From assembly GCF_964199755.1 (NCBI RefSeq), contig NC_133913.1, positions 5,868,201 through 5,932,200 on the forward strand: a DNA stretch of 64,000 bases. The letters run 5' to 3'. The notes beneath the pieces were generated by a model that was not told the origin of the DNA, made no database searches, and saw nothing but the letters and a program-made list of their open reading frames with translations. The stretch comes from Larus michahellis (lineage: Eukaryota; Chordata; Aves; Charadriiformes; Laridae). How positions within the stretch are numbered: the stretch's first letter is position 1; each line of letters starts with the position of its first letter. A program made the translations under genes and the position numbers. Of this stretch, positions 10,438 through 21,400 are shown piece by piece.

Positions 10438-13418
10438 ATGGCGGCCGAGCGGGCGGTGGGGGAGCGGCGGCGGCCGCCGCCATTTTGTGTGTGTGGAGGC
10501 CGGCTCCGGGCCTCGCTGCCCGCCGCCGAGGCCGGTGAGCGGCCGGGGACCGGCGTGTGGGGGGGGGAAGCTCCGCGGCGCCGAGCCGGGAGCGCGGGGC
10601 GGCCCGGCCGGGCTTCCCTTCCCCGGCAGCGGAGCGCGGCTCTCCCCGCCGGCCCTCAGGTGGGCGGCGGCGCCGCGCCCGCCACCGACCGCTCCTTCTG
10701 TGAGGGCTCCGGGGGACGGGGGGAGCTTTATCCCGGCCGGGAACGTCTCGTATGGAGCCGGGGGGGACCCGGGGCCTCGTCCGGGGGGCTGCGTGCGCAG
10801 TGGGGTGGGGGAAGGCCCGGCCCGGCCTTCCCCGCCTCGGCCTCCGCGGGTTTTCCTGTGGTGGCTCCTCTCGCAAGCGGCCCCTCGGCCCCCGCCTCAC
10901 CTGTAATGCTGGGGGGAGTGCGGGGGGGTGACGTTTTTCTAGCAAAACCGGCGTTAAACAGTATCTGAACGTTGCTCGGAGGCAGCAGCCCGAGCTCCCC
11001 GCAGGGCTGGTTCTGCCCGACCCCCGGCAGTTGAGGGGGGGGGTGGTGGTTTTGGGGGAACGGCGCAGGTTTATACTGAAAGTGAAATTTTGGGTGAGGA
11101 AACACGTTTTCCTGGAAGGGTGAAAGCTGCTCCCCGTCCGCCGCGCCATCGCACAACACCCTTTTCATACGCGGCGGGGGAAAAAAATAATCCCTCATAT
11201 TTAATCCTTTGTTTCACACGTTTCAGCCGAACCGCGGCCGGGTTCCCGGAGGGGGTTCTCCTCGGCCGGATCCAGTGGATCGCTGTTAATATGGCCTCCC
11301 CTCGCCTTGCTGCCGTCTACCCAGGCAGCGGTTAACCGCCGTGGCGCTTGGAGAGACGTAAAAACAAAAGCGTTCGCCTGTTGCCGGGGCCGAAGGGGTA
11401 ACTTTTGGAGCTGATAATAAACTGGAGCGAACCTTGTCTCGGAGTTATAAATGCCACTCCTCCGGCTGGTGCAGATGAGGGCTGTGGAAATAACTGAGTG
11501 GGGTGGTTTTTTCCCCCCCCCCCGCCCTGTGCAAAGTCGTGGAGGGGAAAAAAAAAAAAAAAGGCAAGCCTGGTTTTTTTAAAAAAAAAAAAACCACAAC
11601 TTTTTCTTTTTTTTTTCTTTTTTTTTTTTTTTTAAATAAACAACTCCGTGCTGGGGAGTTTTTGAGCTGGCGGCCTCTGAGCTCGGTTGCCCGGTGAGGC
11701 TCGGGGCACTCGGGGAGCCCGGGCTGAGTTCCCGGTTGCGTTACGGGCCGAGTTTCTTTAGGCGACTGCCTCGGCCGCGTTTTTCTTCCCTCTGCAAAAG
11801 GCAGATAATGCCGGCTTATCCCCTGGTATTAATGGGACTTGGTTTAGATGTAAAACAGTGAGATTTTGGAGGCTTCTGGTTTAAGTGCAGATTGCGCTGT
11901 CAAATGTGGACTCTTCCAGTTAAAAACCGGATTATTTTCCATTTATGCACTTGGTGTTCTTTTTTTGAAGAAAGCGCTTTGTTGAAATGACTCTGCCGAC
12001 AGTTTGTGACTCCCACGTTGCTTTATTAGGTCCTGAACTCCGAAGCTTCGTATTTTTATTTTTTTTTTATAAACTGCTGCCTTTCCAAAGCTGGGAAGTT
12101 GAGCGTCGTGTGTGTCTCTGCGCGCTCACGACAGCTGAAGATCTAATTTCAAGTTGATTTTGCCAAACCGATCAGGGCTGGGCTTAGTTCAAGCCTTGCA
12201 CCTTCCCGCGTCGTGAGGGGTTTTGGTTTGTTAGTTTTTATTTTTGTAGGGTGGGAGCAAAGGCGGGGGGCTGATGCTAACAGCCGGGGTTTGATGTGTT
12301 ACAGATGGACCAAAAGCCGCCAGCTTTTCGGCGACAGCCTCGTCGGCGAGCGTTGGGAAACCTCTTCCGCGCGCGCGGGGCTCGCTGTGCCGCAGATTCT
12401 CCTTCTTTTTTTAACAAAATGCCGCTTATCTCGCGACGCAGGAGAATCGCCGGGATATCCCCAAGAGCGGCGTAAGTATATCCTCCCCACGTCAAGCTAA
12501 CGGAGTTACATGCAATTAGCGCAAGTCGAGTCGTAGGCAGGACGACAGCGTTATTGTCAGCACCGTGTCCCTGCTTTATAAAACCTGGGACGTTAAACCG
12601 AGGGGTGTAACGGATTTCAGGAGCCGGTGGCTGCGCCGGGGGGGTACTGGCAGCCCGCTCCATGAAGCTTCGTCGGTCCCGAGGGGGAAGACGAGCTGCA
12701 CCGTCCCCTCAGCCGGCGTTCAGGGGCAGGATTTGGGTTTCACTTCACGCCAACATTACGGCATTAACGGGCTGTTAAGATGGACTACTTCCTTCTTTTT
12801 TTTTTTTTTTTTTTTTTTAATTATTTTCTTGCAGCCGGCAGCGTTTTCAGGGACCTGCTCTGTCCTTACACCAACGCGTGGAAGAGGAATGGCCGCAACC
12901 GCAGGTGGGATGTTTTACACCCCTTTTCTTGTGCGTTATTGCGATCACTTCTACCTCTCCCCGGGACAGAAGCGCAGTCCTTTCCTCAACAAGCGGAAAC
13001 CCTTGCGAGAGGGGGAACTGTGAAAGCCCTTTAGCCCGCTGCGCCCCGTGTTTCCAGGTTTCTTGCGGCAGAGCCGGTGTCGGCGGTGCCCTCCCGCAGC
13101 CGGCGGAGCGACAACGAGCCTCTTCCTACCCCTCGGCCCCGCAGCCGAGCTCCGACAGGCAGGTTCCCTGTGCCACGGCGCGGCTCATCGGGGTGCTGCC
13201 CTGCCGGCGGCGTTCCCGGGCTCGCCGGAGCAGCCGGAATAAAGGCCAGTTGGCTCAAACAACCCAGGAAAGACCAAAGCGGTGGCAGCGAGAGGAGGGA
13301 TGTGCTTCAAAGGCTTGGCAGGCGTTGCTGCTTTGCCCTCCAGGGAGGTACTTGCCCTCGACTAGTTAAGACAGCGCTGCCTCCTCCTCCTCAGGAGGGA
13401 CTAATTGTTGCCCTTTGA
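10438..13418 (+). CDS. Unidentified candidate spliced gene (three putative exons)
   Basis: Candidate exons are 10438-10534 (ATG after the CpG island; donor CCG|GTGAGC), 12835-12904 (acceptor TTATTTTCTTGCAG behind a 22-base T run; donor CAG|GTGGGA) and 13058-13418 (acceptor TGTTTCCAG; stop at 13416-13418). The three join in phase to a 175-residue frame. It begins MAAERAVGERRRPPPF, continues with FRDLLCPYTNAWKRNGRN, and then becomes a Ser/Arg/Pro-rich tail. I recognise no domain and no family. The first two splice sites are good and the third is moderate. A non-coding RNA starting at the same island, or a 5' UTR with later exons, is equally possible. The frame may continue differently after exon 2. 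Confidence 0.3.
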
Positions 13419-15440
13419 TACCACATCACAACCCGGCTGCGGCACCTTTATCGCCGGCGATCGCTAGGATTTGATTTGTTCCTCTGGAACAGCTGAGCTA
13501 AAGTCGAGCTCATCTCTTCCGGATCAGCTCCGGAGCGGCCGGGGTGGGCGAGCTCAGCCCACCGGCCGGGAAGGCGAAATGCCGACGAGCTCCGCGTCCG
13601 TTACTGATCCACTCGGAGGTTTCAAAGGTTCCCCGGATGCCGTGTCTGCCAGGAGGTTTGGATGCCGGAGCTGGAATGAACCTTCGCAAGGAGATGCAAA
13701 CACCCCCCCGCCCCGGCAGCGGGGATCGGGGTAACCTGCTTCGTGTGAAGACTCGGCTTCGTTAAACCAGAGACCAGAATGAAGTGGGAAGAGCGTGTGG
13801 AGGCAAAGCAGGTCGGGGAGTCGATCGTTACGGTACTTTTAGGGGATTTGGAAGTTGTATTTGTTAAAGCAGTTGCAGATAAATGAAATGATTTATTCCC
13901 AGGAGTTCAATGTAAGAAGTTTGGGGTAAGTAGATGGGGGGGGGGGGGGGGGGGCGAACCCTGGGGGTGCCCTAAACTTGGTAACAGCCATCACTGTAAC
14001 CACCCCCCCTGCGACATTTGACTAATATTATTTCCTTGCCTTAAGTTTTTCACGTTACCCAGGCGCTAGGAACGACGTTTCACGGCCCTGGTGTAGCACC
14101 CGCTGCTGGAACGAGTTGGCCTCGGACACGCAGGAGAAAAGGAAAATCCAGGGGCAGCAGGATCCGGAGAGGGAATTGCCAGAGAGCAGCGCCGGGGATG
14201 GACACGGCGTTCGGCGTCGCTCATCCCGGGCAGCAAGATCCCGATTCCCTCGTTAGCGCCGGTGCCTCCCTCCGCAGCCGCACCGGGCGCTGCCTCTGCC
14301 CAATGATGTCATGGCAGCGGGGAAGGGAGCGCGGGCGGCTACCGGCCTCTTGAGCAAGTAGCCCTGCCGGAGTTGCCTCCATTCCCTCCCCGAAGCCCAG
14401 GAGCGGTGCCAGCCCGTGCCCCGCGGCAGCTCGGGCTTTGCCGGGCTCCTGCCAAACCCTGCCACGGAGCCCCGGGGGTCCCTGCGCTGCCGTAAACCCC
14501 CCAAACCCCCGCACCGGGGCCACCTCGGGCTCCTCCTCCCCTACATCTTAACCCCTTTATTTATTGTGGTTTTTTTTTTTATAAAAAACTGTTTCCCCCC
14601 TCCCTCCAGTGTAGCCTTTGCGGGGGGGGGGGGGGGGGGCGTTACCCCTGCTGCTCCCCCCAGGTACACGTTCATTAACACCCCCCCCAATTTTCAGCCC
14701 GATGCCCTTCGATTACACCACGGCGAAGCGGAGCAGGCTCAGGACCTTCCAGTACTTTACCCTTTAATTTACCCATTTCCCCCCCCCCAAAAAAAAAAAC
14801 CAACCCTGCAGCTCCTCCTGGGTTTTTGCCCCCCCCGCCCCCCCCGCCGAAGCAGGTTCTGCAGCCAAAGGCTCAGCCTTCGCCTCCCCCCCAGCCCTCC
14901 GTCAGCCATTTCGGAGGCCGAGCGACTACTAAAACTTTTCCCTGGGCTGCTCCAAAAAAACTTTTTAAGTCGTCCCGTCCGTTCCCCCCGTCCCGCCCCC
15001 CCCCATCACCTGTAGCTCAAAGTCCATTTTTTTTAGGCAGTTTTCCCCCAGATTCCAGCTCCCTGACCTGCCTTCCTGGAGACCCGGGAGGGAAGAAAGT
15101 GAAGTTTAGGCGAGCCTTTAGGCAAACAAATAGACTTTAAGCTTATTAATACTTCAGCAGCGTCCGTCCTGGACACGCTACTGAGAGCTGTTCTCCCTCC
15201 TCCAGGGATTTTTAACTATTTCAGTCGGTGGAGCAGGATTAGAAATGAGAATTTGGGGGGGGGGGGGGGGGGGGATATAACGAAAAAAGGGTTAAGTGGG
15301 AAATTACAGGTAGTTTTAATCAAACAACGCCACAGAGGGGTTAGAACACCACGAAAATAATTCAAAACGTATTCCCTTCTGGAATGCCATCCTGAATATT
15401 TTCTAGAAAGCACACCGAAACGGTTACAGTTACAAGTAAT
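13419..15440. other. Flank between candidate gene and HEXIM1; possible long HEXIM1 3' UTR
   Basis: AT-richer sequence than its surroundings, with pure G runs at about 13938-13955 and 14622-14640. On the minus strand, downstream of HEXIM1, AATAAA occurs at 14556-14565 (twice, overlapping) and at 13892-13897. A distal HEXIM1 3' UTR of 1.2-1.9 kb is therefore possible. No coding exon is supported here. Confidence 0.4.
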
Positions 15441-15444
15441 TAAA

Positions 15445-15450
15445 TTTATT
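15445..15450 (-). terminator. HEXIM1: Candidate poly(A) signal of HEXIM1 (proximal)
   Basis: AATAAA on the minus strand about 330 bp after the HEXIM1 stop codon, followed within 20-30 bp by A/T-rich sequence. Distal AATAAA motifs exist at 14556-14565 and 13892-13897. The human mRNA has a long 3' UTR, so this may not be the main site. Confidence 0.45.
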
Positions 15451-15778
15451 AGACTTCTATATTTTTTATTTTTTTTTAATATAGTCAGTTTGGGCCAATT
15501 TACAGCTTTCCTGGGGGATTTTTTTTTTTTTTTTTTTGGTTTAGACACAAAAAATAAAATTAAACCAGAAGCCGGGTATCACCAATACATCAACCCACCC
15601 CCCCTACCCCCCCCCCCCCCCCAATAACCCCCAGGGATGAAGGGGATCCCCCCAACCCCCTCCCACTTTATCCCCCCCCCCTTAAAAAGGGTCCAATGTA
15701 CAAGGTGGCCTGTCCCGTTCCCCCCTCCCCCTCCGGTAAAAAGCCCCCCCCCCCCCGCCCCCGTCCCCCCCGCAAGGG

Positions 15779-16684
15779 TCACTCCCCCAGCTTGCAGGGG
15801 CCTTTCTCCTGCCGGGGCAGGTCCTTCTCCCGCAGCAGCCGCAGGTTCTCAGCCCGCAGCCGGTCCACCTCCAGCTCCAGCTGCCGCACCCGCGCCGCCT
15901 CCCCCCCCGCCCCGGCCTCCCCCCCGTGTTTTTTGCTCTCCATCCTCAGCCGGTTGTTCTCCTCCTCCATGCGGGACAGACACTTCTCCAGCTCCAGGTA
16001 TTCCTTCACCAGCTCCTGCTTGCTCATGTTCTGCAGGCTCTCCACATGGTACCGCTCGTAGGTCTCCGAGAAGTCCCGCTGCAGGAACTCGCTGCCGTCC
16101 CCCCCCATCCCGTCGCTGCCCCCGTCCTCCTCCGTCCCCTCCTCCAGAAAATCCTCCTCGCTCGTGTCCTCCGACTTGGCGGCCCCTCGCCGCGGGTACA
16201 GCCCGGTTTTCAGGTCCGGCTCCTCCTGGTCGTGGTCCTCCATCAGGAACTGCGTGGTGTTGTAAGGGGCCACCGGTTGCCCCTTGGCGAACATCTCGGC
16301 CCGCAGCCGGGAGGCGCGTAGGCTCTGCCGCTCGTCGAACTGCTGTTTCTCCTCCCAGCTCAGCTTCGAGTAGGGCTTCCAGCGCCGCTTCTTCTTCGAC
16401 GGCCGCCGACGGTGCTTCTTCTTCACCGGCCACTCCTCGGTGCGACCCACCGCCGGCCGGTACCGCGGGCCCAGGCCGGGACGCGCCGCTCCGCCCGCCG
16501 CCGGCCGCCCCTCGGCGCCGCCCGCCGCCTCCTCCGCCCCGGGGGGCGGCAGTCGCCCGGCCTCCCCGTCCGCCGCCGCCTCGCCGCCGTCGGGCTGGGG
16601 CTCGGGCTCCGGCTCCGCTTCACCGCGGGGCTCCGGTTCGCTCTGGGGCTCCGGCGCCGCGTCGGCCATGGCGCTCGGCTCCAT
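15779..16684 (-). CDS. HEXIM1: HEXIM1, 7SK-dependent P-TEFb inhibitor
   Basis: Intronless 301-codon frame. HEXIM1 binds 7SK snRNA and then inhibits CDK9-cyclin T (P-TEFb) in the nucleus, limiting Pol II pause release. Visible in order: a Pro/Glu-rich, low-complexity N-terminus (1-85); the arginine-rich 7SK-binding/nuclear-localisation motif KKKHRRRPSKKKRRWKPY (88-105); the P-TEFb-inhibitory PYNTTQFLM (140-148); an acidic segment (about 165-200); EFLQRDFSETYERYH (199-213); and a leucine-heptad coiled coil for dimerisation and cyclin T binding (about 217-288). The C-terminal two thirds match HEXIM1 much better than HEXIM2. The protein is shorter than human HEXIM1 (359 residues) because of a reduced N-terminus. 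A second in-frame ATG (16669, context GCGCCATGG) would give 296 residues. I chose the upstream one by scanning order. No HEXIM2 copy is present in the window. Confidence 0.95.
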   Translation of the reverse strand: MEPSAMADAAPEPQSEPEPRGEAEPEPEPQPDGGEAAADGEAGRLPPPGAEEAAGGAEGRPAAGGAARPGLGPRYRPAVGRTEEWPVKKKHRRRPSKKKRRWKPYSKLSWEEKQQFDERQSLRASRLRAEMFAKGQPVAPYNTTQFLMEDHDQEEPDLKTGLYPRRGAAKSEDTSEEDFLEEGTEEDGGSDGMGGDGSEFLQRDFSETYERYHVESLQNMSKQELVKEYLELEKCLSRMEEENNRLRMESKKHGGEAGAGGEAARVRQLELEVDRLRAENLRLLREKDLPRQEKGPCKLGE

Positions 16685-16949
16685 TCCCTCGGGGACCGGC
16701 GCTACCCGCGCCGCATGGGGCCGCTCCCCCCCCACCACCCCCCCTCCCAAACTCCCCGTTTCCCCCTCAGGCCGCCCGGGCCATGGCGCGGGGCCCAGGC
16801 CCCGGGGGTCACCGATACCGGTCGCCGAGGGGTTAACGCCGCCGGGCCCGCCCCCCCGCGCGCATGGCACGCGCCGCCGCCTCCCCCCTGCCGCCTCCGC
16901 CGCGCCCCGCCCCGCGCTGCCACCCGCCACCGCCGCCGCCTGCTCCCGA

Positions 16950-17225
16950 CTGCCGTTCCCCGCCCGCTCCCCCGCCTTAAATACCGGCGCGCGCCCCGCC
17001 CCGCCCCGCGCAGGCGCGCTGCCCCGCCCCGCCCCGCCGCGCGCCCCGCCGCACGCCGCGCCCCGCCCACCGCGCACGGGCGGTGCCGCCCCCGCCGCCA
17101 ATCGGCGGGCGAGGAGGGCGGGAACACCGGCCGCGCCCCGCCCACTACGCCCGGCGGGAGCTGCGCCGCCATTGGGCGCGCCGGGTGTCACTCCTGCGCG
17201 GCGCCGCCAATCAGAAAAGGGAGAA
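16950..17225 (-). promoter_or_regulatory. HEXIM1: HEXIM1 promoter: TATA box, GC boxes, three CCAAT boxes
   Basis: On the minus strand a TATA-like TATTTAAGGCGGG lies at 16983-16977, which would place the start site near 16950 and give a 5' UTR of about 270 nt. Upstream are many CCCCGCCC/GGGCGGGG boxes and CCAAT boxes in alternate orientation at about 17098, 17170 and 17206. The island runs to about 17600. Confidence 0.7.
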
Positions 17226-17229
17226 GGCG

Positions 17230-18010
17230 GGGCCGGGATGTACCACACGCTGAGCAAGGTGTGGGGGGGCCACCGGGAGCGGAGCCCGGCGACCTTCAGG
17301 GCCGCGTTCCCCCCCCTCCGGAGCAGGTGGGGCGGCCCGAAAAAAGAGTCCCTCCGCAGCGCGGAGGAGTCAGCGGGATGTGCTTGGATGTCGTCGTGTG
17401 TCCCGTCCCCCCCCTGCCTTTTTCCCCCCGGGGGGTGGAATCTGTAACGGGGCGGGCGGCGGGGACGCCCCCGGGAAGGAAGAGGGGGGCGGGGGGGGCG
17501 GTGGGCGGAGGAACCCCGCAGCCGCGCTGCGTGGTGTGGCCGTGCAGGCGGGCGGAGGGAGATGTAAACAAACCCGAGCGGTAAACAAGTCCCGCCTTAA
17601 AGGAACCGCGTCCTTTTTTTTTTTTTGGGGGGGGGGAGGTCAGGGTAGCCCGGGGCCTGATCCTGCCACCCCCACAGGGGCGGTGTCCCCCCGTCCTTCA
17701 CACGGTCCTTGAGCGGGGGCGGTGGCAACCCCCGGGCGAGGGGGGGGAGGGGGCTGGGAGTTGCCACCCCGAGGGTCCCCTCCCGGCACCGCCACCCTCT
17801 GCCATGGCCTTGGGGACCCTAAGAATGGGGACAGTGGCCAGGGAGGACAAGTCGAGGTTTGGGGACAATGCCCTGCCACACCTCCCCCCCCCCCCAAAAA
17901 AAAAAAAAAAAAAAAGGGAACCTGGCAGCTGCCACCATGGCGGGGGTAAGGGGGGTGGCCAGGGTGATGGCTGTCGTCGTCCCCCCCCCAGCAGACAGCC
18001 CGGGGACAGA
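17230..18010. other. GC-rich gap between HEXIM1 promoter and ACBD4 3' end
   Basis: The CpG island tails off at about 17600. The rest holds a T11G10 run near 17610, an A-rich run at 17896-17916 and no exon. A minus-strand frame extends open upstream of HEXIM1 to 17257, but it lies in promoter sequence and lacks HEXIM homology. Confidence 0.5.
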
Positions 18011-18023
18011 TTGAAAAGGCAAC

Positions 18024-18029
18024 TTTAAT
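18024..18029 (-). terminator. ACBD4: Candidate poly(A) signal of ACBD4
   Basis: ATTAAA on the minus strand (the commonest variant hexamer), about 405 bp after the ACBD4 stop codon, giving a compact 3' UTR. No canonical AATAAA was seen nearer. Confidence 0.55.
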
Positions 18030-18433
18030 TGAGGTTCAGATGTCCAAGCACGTCATGGAACCCGGGGACAGGGACGGTGTCTGTCCCCCACCGCCCCCCC
18101 CCAGCACCAGGTCCCTCTGTGCATGGCAGTGAGGGGATCCCCCCGCCCCCCCGCCCCCTTTGTCCCGGGGGGATCCCTTTCGGGGCGATCCCGCACCCCA
18201 CGGACAGACATTCCCATGTCCATCCCGGCAGATGAGTGACCCTGAGAGTGACGGTGACAATCAGCAGTGCGCAGTGGCGTCCCCGTCCCCCCGGGGATTG
18301 GGGGTCCCGGCCCGCGGGAGACCCCCCTGGCTGGGTGAGGCCCTTCCCTCGGTGATCCCGTGGCGCATCTAAGCGGGATGGTGACATCCTGCACCCCAAG
18401 TTGGGGCCGGAGGTGGCATGGGGGACGCGGCTG

Positions 18434-21400
18434 TCACCTCATCTTGCCCTGCCAGCGGCGCAGCAGCCACTGGGTGACGAAGGGCCAGGTGATGAGGAAG
18501 AGCAGGGTGCGCGGGGAGACGGTCAGGGGCCATGGGGACGTTTCCTGGCGAGGGGACAGAGAGAGGCACCGTGGGGAGGAGAACAAAGGTGGCACCGGTG
18601 TGACCAGACAGTGACCAGACGCCCCCCCAGCCCTCTGCTGAAAGGCCAGTGGCAGCAGGCCACTGTCACAGCCCGGTGGTCCTTGTCACATCCCTCATGC
18701 CACCACCTCCAACTCACCCGTGGAGCGAGCGAGCGGCCAGGGTCGGTCCCAGCTGCATCCCCCTGCAAGAGAAGGGAGTTTTGGGGTGCAGGCGTGGGCT
18801 GGGCACCCCCTTTCCAGCCCCTGCGGCCCCGTGAGCGGGAGGGAAGGGGCGGAATTGAGCCCACTCAGGGCTCCTGCGAGGGATGCGGATGGTGAAACCG
18901 GGGTGGGATCCCTGGGGGCGATGGAATGAGGGGGGCAGTGGCTCCCTGCCTGCCTCCCCCGGCTCCCTGCCTGCCCGCCGGCACCCTGCCTGCTCCCTGC
19001 ATGCCTCTCCTGTCTCCCTGCCTGCACAACAGGCACCTTGCCCGCTTCCCCCAGCTCCCTGCCTGCGCCCTCCCTGCCCCCCCCAGTTCCCTGCCTGCCC
19101 CCCAGGGCAGATGAGAGCAGCACAACCTCCGCCCTGCCAGGATGTGTCACCAAACCCCGAGGTCTCCCCGGGCTGAGCCCTGCCAGCCTGGCCTACACCG
19201 GCGTGGGCATCGCGGCCTGGCCGGCATCGGCACATGGCGGCTCCCCGCGTGGCACCTACCTGGGCAGAGGCGAGCGTCTCCAGCTCGCTCAGGCGCTCCA
19301 GCACTCGCCGCATATCATCCTGCAGGGCCCGGACGGTGCCGGCCACGTGGGTGTCCAGCTGGTCCGGCAGCCCCTGGGTGCTCTCGGCATCCTGCTCCCC
19401 CCCGGCGAGCTGGAGATCTGTGGGGCACAGAGATGGGTGCTGCTCGGGGGGGGCACAGGGTGCCCATCGGGATGGGGCCCGGCAGCCCGAGCCCCCCTCA
19501 CGCTCCCCCAGGACCCCTGTGCGCTGTCACCCAACGGGGAGCGATGGAGCTCACCGGTGCCCGCACCGCACGCTGTTGGCTCAGCCCACACTGCAGCCGC
19601 TCCGGGCAGAGCCGGGAGCTCCCAGCCCAGCCACCCCCTCCTTGGGGACACAGGCCACCACCTCCCCCCCAGGTGGTGGCAGTGGGTGACCTCCAGCCTG
19701 CTGCCACGGCGGGTGCAGGGGTACATGTGGGTCACCTGGCTTCACCTGGTGCTGCCGGGACACCGAAGGCCATGCAGGATGCCTCGCCTGCGCCGCTGCC
19801 CCCCTGCCAGGCCCCAAACCCGCCCGGCTGCGGCTCGGCAAACACCCAGATGACCGGCGCTGCGAGCGGGAGACAGGCAGGGGCTCGGTGCCAGCCCCTG
19901 TGGCACCCAGGGGACGGCCCAGCCTGGCTTCATCCGCCTCCTTACAAGCCAACTCCCAAGGTCAAGCGGCCCAGGAGGGTTTTCCAAAACATTAACTTGG
20001 GGGGGAAGATAAGCATGAGATGGGTGGGCTGTGCCCAGGTGAGGCGGTGGCATCACCCCTGCTGTCCCAATGCCACCCTAGAGCAGGCACCCAGGGACCC
20101 GCACTCCCCAGCCAGCTGCTGGAGAGGAGCCAGTAGAGCATCCCCCAAATTTAAGCCATTTAGTGAGAAATGGGCAACACAAGCCACATCCTAGAGGGGT
20201 AAAGACACCAAACTGCTTGGGGACCAAGGGATGATGAGAGGGGACACTCAGGACTGCTCACGGCTACCGAAGGACCTGGGCGCTGGAGCCAAACCGTGCC
20301 CCGTTGGTGGTCGCAGCCCCCCGGAGACCCAGCCCTGGGTGCCGGGAGGTGGGGAGGGAGCAGCGGGAAGGCGTGCAGGAGCCAAACGCTGCACCCACCT
20401 CTCTCGGAGCCATGGGCTGCGAGGCCAGCGCCGCTCCTCCCCTCTCCTCTTCTGCCTTCGCCCCGTTCCCCCTGCCCGGTGCCGTGGGGCATGAGGGGCT
20501 CAGGCCCGGCCCCGACGCCATCCGGGGAGAGACCCAGCGGCCGCCCAGCCTGCGCCAGGGGAGAGAAGAAGGGCCCTGAGACCCCCGCTGCCCTCCCCAG
20601 GGGCACAGCCGGTGAGAGGCGGGTGATGCCAGGGCGGTGGTGGTGTCGCCCCCCAGCCCCGCGGTGACAGTGTTGGTGGTGGAGGGCGTGTGGGGCTGAG
20701 TGAAGCCGAATCCCACCAGCAACACCAGTAAGCACAGGGTTTGGGAGGTGACAGAGCAGAATGCCCAGGCTCGAGGTGGCAAAAGAGCTCCAGGAGAAGC
20801 CGGGCAGTGGGGACTGGTGTGTGTGCCCACCCTGAGCCTCGCCGTAGCACCCCAAGAGACAAACGTTGCCCGGTGGCAGGGAGCAGAGAGCGAGTGGCCG
20901 GGGTGTAAGCAAGGTGCCCCCACCAGCCCCACTTGGGGCTACTGGCCTCATTCAGCCCACCAGTGCCCCACAGGAACCGCACCGCAGGAACATGGGGGGC
21001 TATGGGTGGTGCTGGGACACACTGAGGGCTCCTCAGCCTCCCCTCGGTGACGGGGACCCGGCTCCAAGAGGGACACAAAGCAGAGTGGGGTGCAGCCGGG
21101 TGGCCTCGTAGGTTTTGGGAGTCTCACTGGGCTCCCAGCACAGCAGTGCAGTGCCGCGGTGGCGTGCGGAGCCGAGCACGGAGAGATCTGCCTGTGCAGC
21201 GCAGGCAGGGCAAGGCTGGCAGCAGGTAAAGCCTCCCAGCGCTTCCCAGCCCTCCGTTACCTGCTCAGGCTCCATAAGCTCCAGGGTATCGCAGTACACG
21301 TCCCCCTCGGAGTCACTGGTCACCTGGCTACCCTCAAGCGCCTCGGCGGCAGGAGCCAGCCCACCTCCTGGAAGGGAAGCACAGGGCTCAGCCGCGGGCA

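Noticed and set aside
9797-10906. 369-codon plus-strand frame across the CpG island
   Set aside because: Pro/Arg/Gly-rich chance frame in a CpG island spanning promoter elements. The separate ATG at 10438 with a good donor fits a first exon better.
14416-15140. 199-codon plus frame with a hydrophobic stretch (YILTPLFIVVFFFI)
   Set aside because: The hydrophobic part comes from a T-rich tract (TTTATTTATTGTGGTTTTTT) that on the other strand holds AATAAA signals. The remainder is poly-Pro from C runs.
16685-17257. In-frame upstream extension of HEXIM1 to 492 codons
   Set aside because: The added sequence passes through the TATA box, CCAAT boxes and CpG island and has no HEXIM similarity. The ATG at 16684 lies downstream of the inferred start site.
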